Assembly (NCBI GenBank): GCA_029931535.1
Contig: JAQPZY010001405.1
Span: 2,379,001 to 2,443,000, forward strand
Length of the DNA: 64,000 nt
Direction of reading: 5' to 3'
Source of the DNA: Margaritifera margaritifera
Lineage: Eukaryota > Mollusca > Bivalvia > Unionida > Margaritiferidae
Below, piece after piece: positions 11,001 through 20,845 of the stretch; the stretch's first letter is position 1; each line of letters starts with the position of its first letter. Both the position numbers and the translations under genes were made by a program. Under the pieces are notes generated by a model, which saw nothing but the letters and a program-made list of their open reading frames with translations, was not told the DNA's origin and searched no databases.

Positions 11001-14000
11001 GTTTACATCCGGGTACTTTTATGTGATCCTCATTTGGCTGAGGTGTAAACTCTGTCTTTATCCATCTTACAGTCATCAACTTTAGGACCTTTATTGTAGT
11101 AGTGGCCTAATTATAAGTTTAAATAATATTCTAAAGATATTATTAAAGGGATTTTCTGAAAAAAATAACACACGCTCACGGAGATTAATTAAGCAGTGAC
11201 TTAAATTTTCTCTCCAAATCATGGTGCAAATACCTGTAAAGACCGAGTCCCTATCTCACATCTCGGATTCCACCATCCGTTAGTGATATTAGTCGCCATA
11301 ACTTACGTAATGTAAACAATGTCCAATTAGTACAAGCTAGAACTAATCTTTATTATAACTCGTTTCTTCCTTCGGTCATTCGAGAATGGAATACATTATC
11401 TATTGAGATTCGTCAAATTGACTCCACTAACAACTTAAAAAGCACATTAAATAATCGCAATACTCATGTTCCCAGACACTTTTATTGGGGTAGAAGGAAA
11501 TTTCAAATTCTTTATGCCCGACTTAGAACAAATTGCAGTTCACTTAATCAACATTTATTTACAAGGAATAGTATCAAGTCACCTCTTTGCAGATGTGGAT
11601 CTATAGAAAAAAGTACACAACATTTCTTTTTTTCTTGCGTTTATTACCAAGAACAACGTATCGAGCTGTTTCAATCTCTCATGCCATACGGTAATTTGAC
11701 ATTAAATACCTTCTTGTATGGTGACAAAACGCTTCCGTATGAAGTAAACATTAGTATTTTTGATGAGGTTCATAAATTTATTGAAAAGTCAAAAAGACTT
11801 ACTTAAGTGCACATATTACTATTACTAACATGCATGCACTTCTGCGGGTCGTGAACAGCTGCAAACATTAATTTCCTCTTTTTTTCCAAATGATTCGCTA
11901 TCGCCTCTGCAACGACTCCCTCTAGAAGAAAGTACTGTTCACTTTTAATCTCGCTTTTTGTTCCGTTTTATTTATTTATTTACTTATTTATTTATTTTTG
12001 TTCCTCCCCATTCTTTACTCCTTATTTTCTCAACTTTCTACAAAATGTTTGACACATTTTAATTAACAATTTCACCTTTAAACTGCTTTCTCTTTTATTA
12101 TCCTTGTCTCACAATTACTCCCTCGTTGTTTATGCTCTTGTTTCGTGTTCATTGGCTAAATGCTAATGTTTAACCAAGAGATTCTTCACATTGGCTGATA
12201 AATAATTTTAATTGTTTGTCAATAAACTTAATATCGTGCACAATATATTAATATATGTTTACAATTTTTTGTATCTTAAAAGGAGAAGAACATTATAAGC
12301 CACTGGCTTTCGTTCTTATCCTTTACCTTCTATACTGCACTTCTTGTAATCACCAATTACAAATTTATGAAATAAAATATGTTTAAACTAAAGACCGAGT
12401 CATTCAGCGCATCGAATGTCCTAGTTAGGGAGAAAACAATAACTCATTACGTCACGAAATAACGCCTATCATACACGCATGTTAGTCTCATTTCACGGGT
12501 ATTAGCATTAGGGAATTTCTTGTTTAAAGTTAAAAGCGATCAGTTAAAAATATTTTCCCTGCATGAATAACAGATACATATGATAATGACAGGAGTACAA
12601 AATATTACCTTGTTACACATATTTTTATGAATGATTCAGAACACTGTCAACTTTCAGTCATGTATCGTTTTTTAAAATACGTGCACAACATGTTACATAC
12701 CTACAATTACTACCAGTATTAGAAGTGTGTGCGAGTTGCTGTTTTCATTGGTACTTCTGGGCGTTTCTTCAACGGATTTGGATGTGGTTTGTACATTACC
12801 TACAAGATAGATTCAGACAATGTATAGTTAAATATATTCTCAATTGTACACATCAAAATACAGCTAGACTGATTGGATCACTCGCACAATATCATCACTT
12901 TCAGAGAATTGGTGTTGTTGTTGTTCTTGATGATGATGATGATGATGATGATGACGATATTCAGTTTTTTATGTACATATCTGTATTTTCTTCTTGAATT
13001 TTCTATCAAAATCAAGAAGTTATGAATATGAATGTCGGTAAATATATACTCTGTTATGCAAATTTTACACTTTAAACGAATCCTCTTCTTTTAAATATGC
13101 TTTAAAGGGGGAAAATGACGATTTAATTTTCAATTCAACGTTGAATTTCGGTTACCTGTAGAAGTTAGTTCAGGCGGTGGTGTTGGTACTGCAGTTGTAT
13201 CGTTCAGTCTTGTAGAGATGCTTTCGTTCTTGGCTCTAAATATATAGGCGAATTTTAAAGAATGTTTCAAAAATAAATTGCTTATTATCAAATTATGAAA
13301 ATAAGCTAGATGAGTGTGCTTAAAACCATTTATGTTCCTGTTCCCTTGTTTCAATTTAATCTGATATAAAAAGACCGAAGCAATGTGAGCAGGTAATGCT
13401 AAAGATACCTGACTGAGATATAAAACTTAAATAGGTAAACTTATTTGATCAACTGCCGCTAGAACAAACAATCTTTTTTTTTAATTGTTGTTTCAAAGCG
13501 TCTTTGAGATATTTTAGACGTTGTAAAGTGTAGTGAAGTATTAGTTATAGAAACTAACAAAATGTTAATTGTTTGTTCTAGTGGCAGTTTATTAAATATT
13601 GTTTTCACCCATTATCAATTGCCATAATTTAATATATGTACTACTAACAGTTAGAATAAACTGCAATGTATAGTTTCTGGCGTGCTCATTTGAAATCATA
13701 TGGTTAATATACATGGTGCAATGACCAAAGTGTGGAAATGAACCTTAAAATGTGAAAAAGGTAATTTGGAAATAAAATACTATTTAATTAATGACATTAA
13801 TTAAAAAAGCCGCAACTAACTTTATGCTAAGTAGTTATTACAGTAAATCATACTATTTTATTGTCAATCTCATTTTCTTGAATTTTTAAAATTCAACATA
13901 CGTATTCACATCACAAAATGATAATAGCACTTATTGGTAATAAAGGCAAGGTATGGCTATAGCTTTCTTTCTAAAATATCCAATATTTTATGCTCGTTAT

Positions 14001-16365
14001 ATCACTCCCATTACGTGCGAGTGTTTTGTGATACAAGGGAAAATGCTCTATTAGGTAACGGATTGTTTTCGGTGGGTTATTTCTCTTGATCAATTAATAA
14101 TCCAAATCTATTGCAGCAATTGTAATTATACCCAAATGCCAGTCTGACTGACAAACCTATAGAAAACAAACTTACACACAGTCGAAGTTAAAGTCCGGCC
14201 TCGTATAACCTGATGGACACGGCTCTGCGCATGTTTTGTCTACAATAGAGATATTATTGATTGATGTTAAATACATACATGGTATAACGCTTCAATACAT
14301 ACATGGTATAACGCTTCAATACATACATGGTATAACGCTTCAATACATACATGGTATAACGCTTCTTGATAGATTCATACTTTGATTTATTAAGATCGAT
14401 CACTAAAAAAATGACGATGAAGAAGTAGATGGTGGTAATAATCAAAAGTTAATAATCTCCGTAACAAATCATGTGCTTTGCTCCTGATATGCCTGCAATA
14501 TCATTAATATAATTAAAATAGATTTGTTGAATTGATTTTGTTATTATCATTATCACAGCTAATACATGTTACTAAGCAACAAATGCCTTGCAAGATATTC
14601 AAATTCTTGTTCGACTATTAAATCAAATTTGAATATATCCAATAAATTAACTCCGAACTAGGACTTCTTCCTATTAAAACTCATATTTACCAAGTGTGGC
14701 TAATATGTGGAACAACCTTCAAACTTCTACAAGATATAGTCCAACTCTCAGAGATTTTAGAAAGGGCATATCAAAAGATATTGGAGCTTGCACTCTTTTC
14801 TCGCTTTGTTTGCACACCTACGGCATAATTGTAGCACTGCTAAATAAGACCTATCTCGCTTTGTTAGCACACCTACGGAATAATTGTAGCACTGCTAAAT
14901 AAGACCTATCTCGCTTTGTTAGCACACCTACGGAATAATTTTAGCACTGCTAAATAAGACCTATCTCGCTTTGTTAGCACATCTACGGCATAATTGGAGC
15001 ACTGCTAAATAAGACCTATATCGCTTTTTTAGCACACTTACGGAATAATTGTAGCACTACTAAATAAGACCTATCTCGCTTTGTTAGCACACCTACGGGA
15101 TAATTGTAGCACTGCAAAACAAGACCTATCTCGTGCTAATGTTGTCGACGATGCCACTTGCTCCTGCGAATCGGCAAGTGAAAACTGACACCTTTTCTTT
15201 GAATACAGACTATAAAGCATTCAGAGACAAGATTTAATTCAAAGTCTACACGTTTTTAATATCCAGATCGATTCAGATACTGTTCTCACAGGCAGCGAGT
15301 TAGATTCTGTTGATACGAGCATTTTTATAATGCTTGAGATACAAATATACATTACCAGCACAACCCGCTTTAATTAATGTCTGTTACTTATGCTACCGGC
15401 CGGAATGACCATGCGCACCAACTCTGTCTCTGTCTCTCTCTCTCTCTCTCTCTCTCAATATGCCAATAAATTGTATTTATATACTTGGGAGGAACTAGTA
15501 AGTTGCAAGAAATTGTTTGCAATTCATTTGCTATTTATATTTTTATTCACTTCTGGCAATAAAGTATGTTTAAATTTACAAATTAAAGATATCAAGACGA
15601 AGCAGAAGTTGATCAGCAAAATGAGAGAAAAAAAAATCCATTTTTTAATTGTTATGCTGATACTTTATCTAACCAATAATCTTAGAATATTAGTGTTAAA
15701 AAATTGTGTCTGCTTTTTTTAAAAATTACCTTTAATAATTGCAATCATAGGATCACAAAATGTGAAACTATAGACCATTCTACCTATAAATAATCAATAT
15801 AGTATATATACCAAAAACTGACTTTTCCAAAAAATATAATAATGTTGGAGATGAAAGTCATAGCTTTTGTAACTTATAATTAGAAAAGACTAACTTGGTA
15901 ATAAACACATCAGTTTTTCAGGCAAAGGATTGCACCATAACGTCCGTCTACAGTCGCAACGTGTAATTCCGTCACATAACTTGATGCTTGTTGTCGGAAC
16001 AACATCAAACCAGTCTGCGTCCATGTCATAACCGGCTTTGTAGTCGCAGTAACACATGTCATCTGCTGTGGCATTCCCTTTCTTCCAGAGTTTTTTGTGC
16101 TCAGATATTTGGCATTTCTGTCTGACAAATTGACATTCGCTTTTTATGTTGCTGCGACTTTCTTCCGGATCAAATCTGTCATCTGGACACGGAACGCACT
16201 GCAGTTTTGGCGACGGTTTAACTTGAACTAGGGCGGCAAATGAGCCTGAAGACAAATAACATATGTGTAAACGATCTGTCTGAATGCATGTCCCAATCAT
16301 ATGGAGTTTATTACTGACATAGTTAACGAATCTAATGTTTGGAAACAAAATCCATCAATCTATCA

Positions 16366-16414
<49 letters not shown>

Positions 16415-16735
16415 AGATTAAACAGAGAAAAGTGGAAGGAGACGATATGGAAACAGATGACATGGAGGAGAAAAGGATAAGAGGAGAATAATGCAGCATG
16501 TACCTGGTGTGCAAACAAGAATGGAATGACAAAAATGGATCGGTTGTTCCCGGTATACACCGCAGTGGTAGGTGGTGCCATTTCTACAATCCACTGTATA
16601 ATTATGAACCATCCAATCGGTGTCTGCGAAGAACGGACATTTTTCTGCCAGTGTTCTTGCACTCAGTACGTGTATTATCATCAAAAACTTGATGAGGGCT
16701 TCCATTGTTGGAAAGGAAAATAAATGACAGCGTTA
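7887..16735 (-). CDS. TNF-receptor-like single-pass membrane protein, 7 coding exons, 332 aa
   Basis: Not visible as one reading frame; assembled from splice sites. Coding exons, in order of transcription: 16705-16504, 16245-15895, 14239-14176, 13235-13156, 12799-12701, 8625-8551, 8014-7887. Each junction has GT and AG, the phases (1,1,2,1,1,1) agree at every join, and the total is 999 nt ending in TAG. The product has a signal peptide (about 1-20), a Cys-rich ectodomain with 19 cysteines (23-205), a Ser/Thr/Pro stalk (206-257), a membrane helix (258-280) split between two exons, and a 52-residue cytoplasmic tail. Motifs such as CVPCPDDRF, CYCDYKAGY and CAEPCPSGY are typical of TNFR-type cysteine-rich repeats. 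Known of the family: such receptors bind TNF-like ligands at the cell surface. No death domain is present, so death signalling is not suggested. The gene model is firm; the family call is less so. Another Cys-rich receptor family is possible. Confidence 0.8.
8551..8625 (-). CDS. TNFR-like gene, exon 6, rest of membrane helix
   Basis: The acceptor is CATCTCTTTTACAG/TTTG and the donor CGGAAAG/GTGAGT, 75 nt. It continues the helix (VCLTVILIPVAVLFI), followed at once by the positive stop-transfer residues KSK. That the helix is completed across a 3.9 kb plus intron (12701 to 8625) is the best internal proof of the model. Confidence 0.82.
9247..9260. repeat. G tract
   Basis: A run of 13 G with one A near its end. 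The rest of 9000-9560 and 9860-11230 is unremarkable intron. Confidence 0.7.
9570..9860 (+). mobile_element. SINE-like tail copy in intron 6
   Basis: CTCGACCAGGGTGCATACAT, AGAATACGGTTCATATAAGA and CGCTGATGTGCCGTTAAAC match 2835-3180. It ends in an ACACACATACAC tail. Confidence 0.65.
11237..12401 (+). mobile_element. 5'-truncated LINE with 13 bp target-site duplication
   Basis: TAAAGACCGAGTC occurs at 11237-11249 and again at 12389-12401, exactly bounding the element. From about 11255 a frame of some 184 codons runs to TAA at 11803-11805: SRHNLRN, FLPSVIREWN, then a C-terminal zinc knuckle (CRCGS..., HFFFSC). This is the C-terminal end of a non-LTR ORF2, with no stop in it. A 3' UTR of 580 bp follows, ending ATAAAATATGTTTAAAC. 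It lies in the intron between exons 5 and 6 of the TNFR-like gene, opposite in strand. Confidence 0.8.
12701..12799 (-). CDS. TNFR-like gene, exon 5, stalk and start of membrane helix
   Basis: The acceptor is CTATCTTGTAG/GTAATG and the donor AATTGTAG/GTATGT, 99 nt, phase 1 to phase 1. After a polar Ser/Thr/Asn/Glu stretch the exon ends with TLLILVVIV, the first half of the membrane helix. The longer plus-strand frame here (12725-12997) is antisense and ends in a GAT repeat. Confidence 0.78.
12929..12956. repeat. GAT trinucleotide repeat
   Basis: About eight GAT units, read as poly-Asp in an antisense frame; not coding evidence. Confidence 0.8.
13156..13235 (-). CDS. TNFR-like gene, exon 4, stalk
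   Basis: The acceptor is AAATATATTTAG/AGCC and the donor TCTACAG/GTAACC, 80 nt, phase 2 to phase 1. It codes for a stalk without cysteines, rich in Thr, Ser and Pro (for example TTAVPTPPPELTSTG), with N-x-S/T sites. This is typical of an O-glycosylated juxtamembrane stalk. Confidence 0.76.
13428..13755. mobile_element. Remnant of the same foldback MITE family
   Basis: Arms ATCAACTGCCGCTAGAACAA (from 13449) and its near inverse around 13577, then CTGCAATGTATAGTTTCTGG and AATGACCAAAG match the right arm of the 251-932 element. The left end is lost. It lies in the intron between exons 3 and 4 of the TNFR-like gene. Confidence 0.65.
14176..14239 (-). CDS. TNFR-like gene, exon 3, last cysteine module
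   Basis: A 64 nt exon that ordinary ORF calling misses. The acceptor is CTATTGTAG/ACAAAAC and the donor GACTGTGT/GTAAGT. In the frame set by exon 2 it encodes residues 185-206, including CAEPCPSGY and a closing Cys 205. The two other frames give no cysteine pattern and one of them contains a stop. Confidence 0.78.
14268..14365. repeat. 24 bp tandem repeat, 4 units
   Basis: TACATACATGGTATAACGCTTCAA repeated four times, starting about 30 bp upstream (in gene sense) of the exon 3 acceptor of the TNFR-like gene. Confidence 0.9.
14800..15134. repeat. 55 bp tandem repeat, 6 units
   Basis: CTCGCTTTGTTAGCACACCT recurs at 55 bp steps from 14800, with TAGCACTGCTAAATAAGACC in each unit. It lies in intron 2 of the TNFR-like gene. 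Confidence 0.9.
15425..15457. repeat. CT microsatellite
   Basis: CTCTGTCTCTGT then a pure CT run. The frame 15390-15722 starts here and has no protein character after it. Confidence 0.85.
15895..16245 (-). CDS. TNFR-like gene, exon 2, main cysteine-rich region
   Basis: The acceptor is TATTTGTCTTCAG/GCTC and the donor CCAA/GTTAGT. It is 351 nt, phase 1 to phase 1, coding for residues 68-185. Cysteines 84, 87, 105, 112, 132, 134, 158, 164, 166, 172 and 181 give a C-x2-C-x17-C-x6-C pattern followed by C-x-C, as in TNFR-type modules. NAT at 125 is a glycosylation site. The preceding intron carries a TCTA microsatellite. Confidence 0.82.
16357..16414. repeat. TCTA microsatellite in intron 1
   Basis: About 13 tandem TCTA/ATCT units, about 90 bp from the exon 1 donor of the TNFR-like gene. 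Confidence 0.9.
16504..16735 (-). CDS. TNFR-like gene, exon with start codon and signal peptide
   Basis: On the minus strand a long pyrimidine tract ending TTTCAG lies just before 16735, so an upstream non-coding exon must exist. The exon opens with an in-frame TAA exactly ten codons before the ATG at 16705, which fixes this ATG as the start. Residues 1-20 (MEALIKFLMIIHVLSARTLA) form a typical signal peptide. Residues 21-68 hold Cys 23, 40, 48, 59 and 65 and N-glycosylation sites NYT (35) and NGT (42). The donor is CACACCAG/GTACAT, phase 1. The plus-strand frames over this exon are shadows. Confidence 0.82.
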
Positions 16736-16759
16736 CTGAAAGAGAAAAAAAGGAACACA

Positions 16760-19700
16760 TCTTTATGTTTGGAAATTACTAGTTGTATTCTAGGATTAAT
16801 TATTTGATTATGATTATGTAAATACGAGATCCATTAATGTTACGTATATCCAAGACTCGTCCGTGACGAAATCCCTCCTTTGTAAAATAACCTAGACTTT
16901 TAAGCAAAGCTATCATTAATTGTCCATCAATTGTCAATTTGTTTTTCCATATCGCACATTGTGCCTATTACATTTTGAACAACACTTTTCTAACAATTAT
17001 ACCTTGGAATAATCTTTATCCCCTGTTTTTTAAGGTCATAAACAAGCATATGTCGTTTACTTTGATATGATGTAACAAAAGAGATAGAGAGAAATTGCAA
17101 TATACATGCATACCTACCTACCTACCTTCATACATACATATGTATAGCATGTTTAACTTGTGATTAATTATGTGTGATCAAGTAGTGTTTACATATTTCA
17201 ACAGGTGAATAATTAGAATTCGTATTTAACGAGACATTAGTCAAAATAAAATTTTCAGTAACTACTATTATATAAAAAAATAATTGCCCAAACAAAGTTA
17301 TCTCCCTTTATATGTAGTAAAGTTCAAAGTCCTCGGATTCATCAGTTGATCATGAATTCAGGTTTACGATGTTCATAGGCATAAATTACATCTTACTGTC
17401 GAACACACTGAAATCTCTACCACAGTGTTATATTTTTTCGTACGAAATACTGGCACTGGTGAAACTAGAACGAGCAGTACAAAGCTATAAATATGTAGTA
17501 GCCTGGATTTCCCAGCAGTCTAAAAATAGATTTTGTATTCAGGGTAGACTTTTAAAAAGAACAACATAGATTTATAAAACGATCTGAGTTATATATTATG
17601 CAAGAGAAATATAAAAGATCATACCGAAATGATGGCTATGGAAGGAGAATGTGAGCGGTAGTTTATGGTATATCTTGTATCGTCGGTCTATATAAAATGT
17701 TATGCCCTGCCCCGCTCCTTCTGATGTTGTACCAAACAACAAATAGAAGATACACAAACAAATACATTTAAAAAAACTCTTCGATGTATATTAAAAAATG
17801 TAACTTTTTTTGAAAAAATATATATCAGTAACTTACTGTAGAAAGCCTTTTTAATCTTCAGACTAACAATACGTCTTCCGGAACAAATCAAGCTCAAATA
17901 GAGATATTCCTGAGTCATAAACCTATATAAATATTTACATGGCTGTTGTCACAGTAGCTACGTACCGCGATAGATATATTTAAAATGACCTCACTGCTTG
18001 ACAACATGACGCCCTTGTTTTGACGATTACAAATTTCTTTATGGAACATGATGAACTTGTGTTATTAGATATCATTTAAAATGATTATGTAAAATATACA
18101 TGATCTGAAGTAGTAGCGTCGATTAAAGAGACAAGAAACAAACATAATTCCACTCGGGTAACACTGTGACGAATTAGGAATACAAGAATAACGTATAGTA
18201 CATGTCTAAGATTAAGGGCACTTGATACCGGTGTTGAGTATTAAGTCACGCGCGTGAAGTATATTTAGTGAGTAAATTCAACAAGAGATTCATTGAAAGC
18301 CGATGGGGTCCATGTGGTTACAAGTTATGAGATTACCTGTGGGAATGGAGTGGAATATTTAAGAAAAAAGTTGTCCCAGCGCTGTTATTAGAAAAGGCGA
18401 GGATTATGCAATCCCGCCCGTCCGTGTGTGTATACGTACGTTCGTGGTGTCACCTCCTACACGGTTTCAGATAGAGACTTAAAACCTTGGGATATGATTG
18501 TATGATTGTGGGTGCTCTGGAGATGTGTACATTGGTTTTGGAATTTTGATGCATCCCATGGGGATGGAGCTAGGATGGGATGAGGCTGGTTGTAAATAAA
18601 TTTAAAATAATTCCCAAATTTTGAATCCAACGTGTCTGAGAATTGATGTGTGTGATCAACGACCCAAATGTCAAGACATGTCAGATAGGGGGTTAGAATT
18701 AAACCATTGGGTCATTCCCTGTGGGCACAGAGTTGTGCTCCATTAGTCACAACTTAGAAACCGTTGAGATTCCCACCACATACTATGAATACACTTATTG
18801 GGCGTAAAAAACGAATTCAGATATGCAAATGACTTTGACCCCTGTGTCTATTCTTACCACAATTGACTTAGCCCCACCCTAAAGTCATATATACACTTTC
18901 TGATCACGAAAAGACAAAATCTATATATGCAACTGATATTGACCCCAGGGTCCATCCCTAACACCTAAAGACTTGACCCCTGGGTCATAACTTGGAAACT
19001 CACTCAATGAAATAATTAATTCAATTAATTCAGTGATGTTGTATGTATTGGATAAAATCCTACTGAATCCAAAAAAGTCATGTGTGTATCATGGAGAAAT
19101 GTGCTGGGTTAGTGATAGTGAAAAGAAGTTAGTGTGTAGAGTACTGGTAACTTTAATGCAGATGATAGTTTTTATGTCCGGATATATGATACGACCCTTC
19201 ATTCGGCTGAGCTGAAAACTTGGCCTTTATCCTTATGACAGCCATAAAATGTTTTGACCTAAATGTGCAGACAAAAATATACGATATGCTAATTATGAAT
19301 TGACAAATAATTAGAAAAAGTATTTGCTTCAACATTTCAAGAACAATCTAAAAAATTAGGCACACAGATAGCAGACACATGTTGGGCCAACCCTGGTACA
19401 CTGCATGTCGGTAGAGTTAAACGTTAAACTGACCGAGTTTTGCTCATCGGCTCAAAGTTGGGACAACGTGTTGGCTTACAGTAAAGAAAATTCTTAATAT
19501 ATTTCAGTTAATATATAAAAGTTCGCGATCTGGTGAAGTGTAAAATCAAGATCTCTATCTATCAAGACTTGTATTATGTTTCAAATTCACCCATTTTTTA
19601 AAATATGACAAATATGCTTAAGTTTTCACTATTATTTGATTTGTATTTATCATTAAATGCTGATATTTCAAAATAATCGGAATTCAATCATATTTCTTAA

Positions 19701-20200
19701 TCAAATTAAGTCTAACCGCTCTAAAAAAAATTCACACTCAAAGAGGTAATAGAATTCGTCACCCAAAACATTATTCTGATATTTGGTACAGTTTCTATAT
19801 TCAGTTTCAACAGCTATTTGTATGGTTTGACGTCCTGAATTTCAAGACAGGTTAGTGCGCTTTTTAAATAGGAAATTTTATAAAATATTCTTTCAATTGG
19901 ATGCTTGGTTTATAACATTGTTTTTCCCCTTTCGACGAATTTTTAAAATTAGATTACCAAGCTTGTTTGTACTGATCAAAAAGGACGGTTTTAATATATT
20001 ACCTTATATCACTAATACGATCATTTCTGTTATTTAACCATAAATTATATCTTTCTGCATTTAGAAGAATTTTCTTTATATGAGTTATCCATTGATTGCT
20101 AGTACGCTGATTTATGTACATGTACCACTGAGTTGATATAAGGGTTATACTAGTTGTGCCGGTTTGATTGGGATAATTACTAACATATGTAATTTTTTCT
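16760..20200. other. No gene recognised except the broken segment at 17480
   Basis: Expected to contain the promoter and 5' non-coding exon of the TNFR-like gene, since exon 1 begins at a splice acceptor; I could not place them. 18840-19000 has TTGACCCC-rich repeats common in bivalve intergenic DNA. Short frames here show no domain. Confidence 0.4.
17480..17552 (+). pseudogene. Broken third copy of the exon-like segment
   Basis: The reading KAIN, two stops, then PGFPSSLKIDF matches the copies at 19-93 and 34741-34895 but with two stops and shifted spacing. It lies less than 1 kb upstream of the TNFR-like gene, on the opposite strand. Confidence 0.3.
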
Positions 20201-20587
20201 AGCTATAATTTTACAATCTAGACACCAGTGGCTCGGGGAGGGGGAGTGCAAAAGTGTGTGGATTGCATGTGTAGCTTAGCTTGTGAATTTACATTATCTC
20301 TACCTCTCCTTTTTACAGGCAACTCAATGACACTTTCTTGCATAAAATGTCGAATTTCTAACTTTGCAATTAACAGAAACAAAAACCACACTATTTTTTT
20401 TTCTTTCATTCACAAGTCTCCGGACCCACTGGATCATTTTCTTAAATGTTGTGATTTATATTTGTTGTCCTATCTTACTACTTCCAAGCCCAAATAATTC
20501 TGCTTTATATTGTGAAGAGCGCTTTTCACCTTAATGTAGGCCTACATGTACTATATGATCAATCGAGAACAATAATTTCATTGCATA

Positions 20588-20619
20588 CGCTTTACATTTT
20601 TTTTTTTTTTTTTTTTTTA
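20588..20619. repeat. Poly-T tract
   Basis: A T run of about 22 bases. A CA repeat follows at 20739-20765. Confidence 0.8.
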
Positions 20620-20845
20620 TTGAACGCAAGGTGTCAGGATTTTACATATTCCCCTACATCACCACCTGACCTGGTGTATGGGGCATTATCTTAAATTATT
20701 TTGCGTCCTGATCTTTACATGTGTTCCCTACACAACAACACACACACACACACATGCACACACAGAGACTTACATTCACAATTATTGTACACAAAGTCAC
20801 ACTCGCCTACAAACCCCAAGATGTTTTAAATTGCCTGTTTGTTTG

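Noticed and set aside
12725..12997. Plus-strand 90 aa frame with poly-Asp
   Set aside because: Antisense to exon 5 of the TNFR-like gene, running into a GAT repeat.
16498..16723. Two plus-strand frames of 64-65 aa
   Set aside because: Antisense shadows of exon 1 of the TNFR-like gene.
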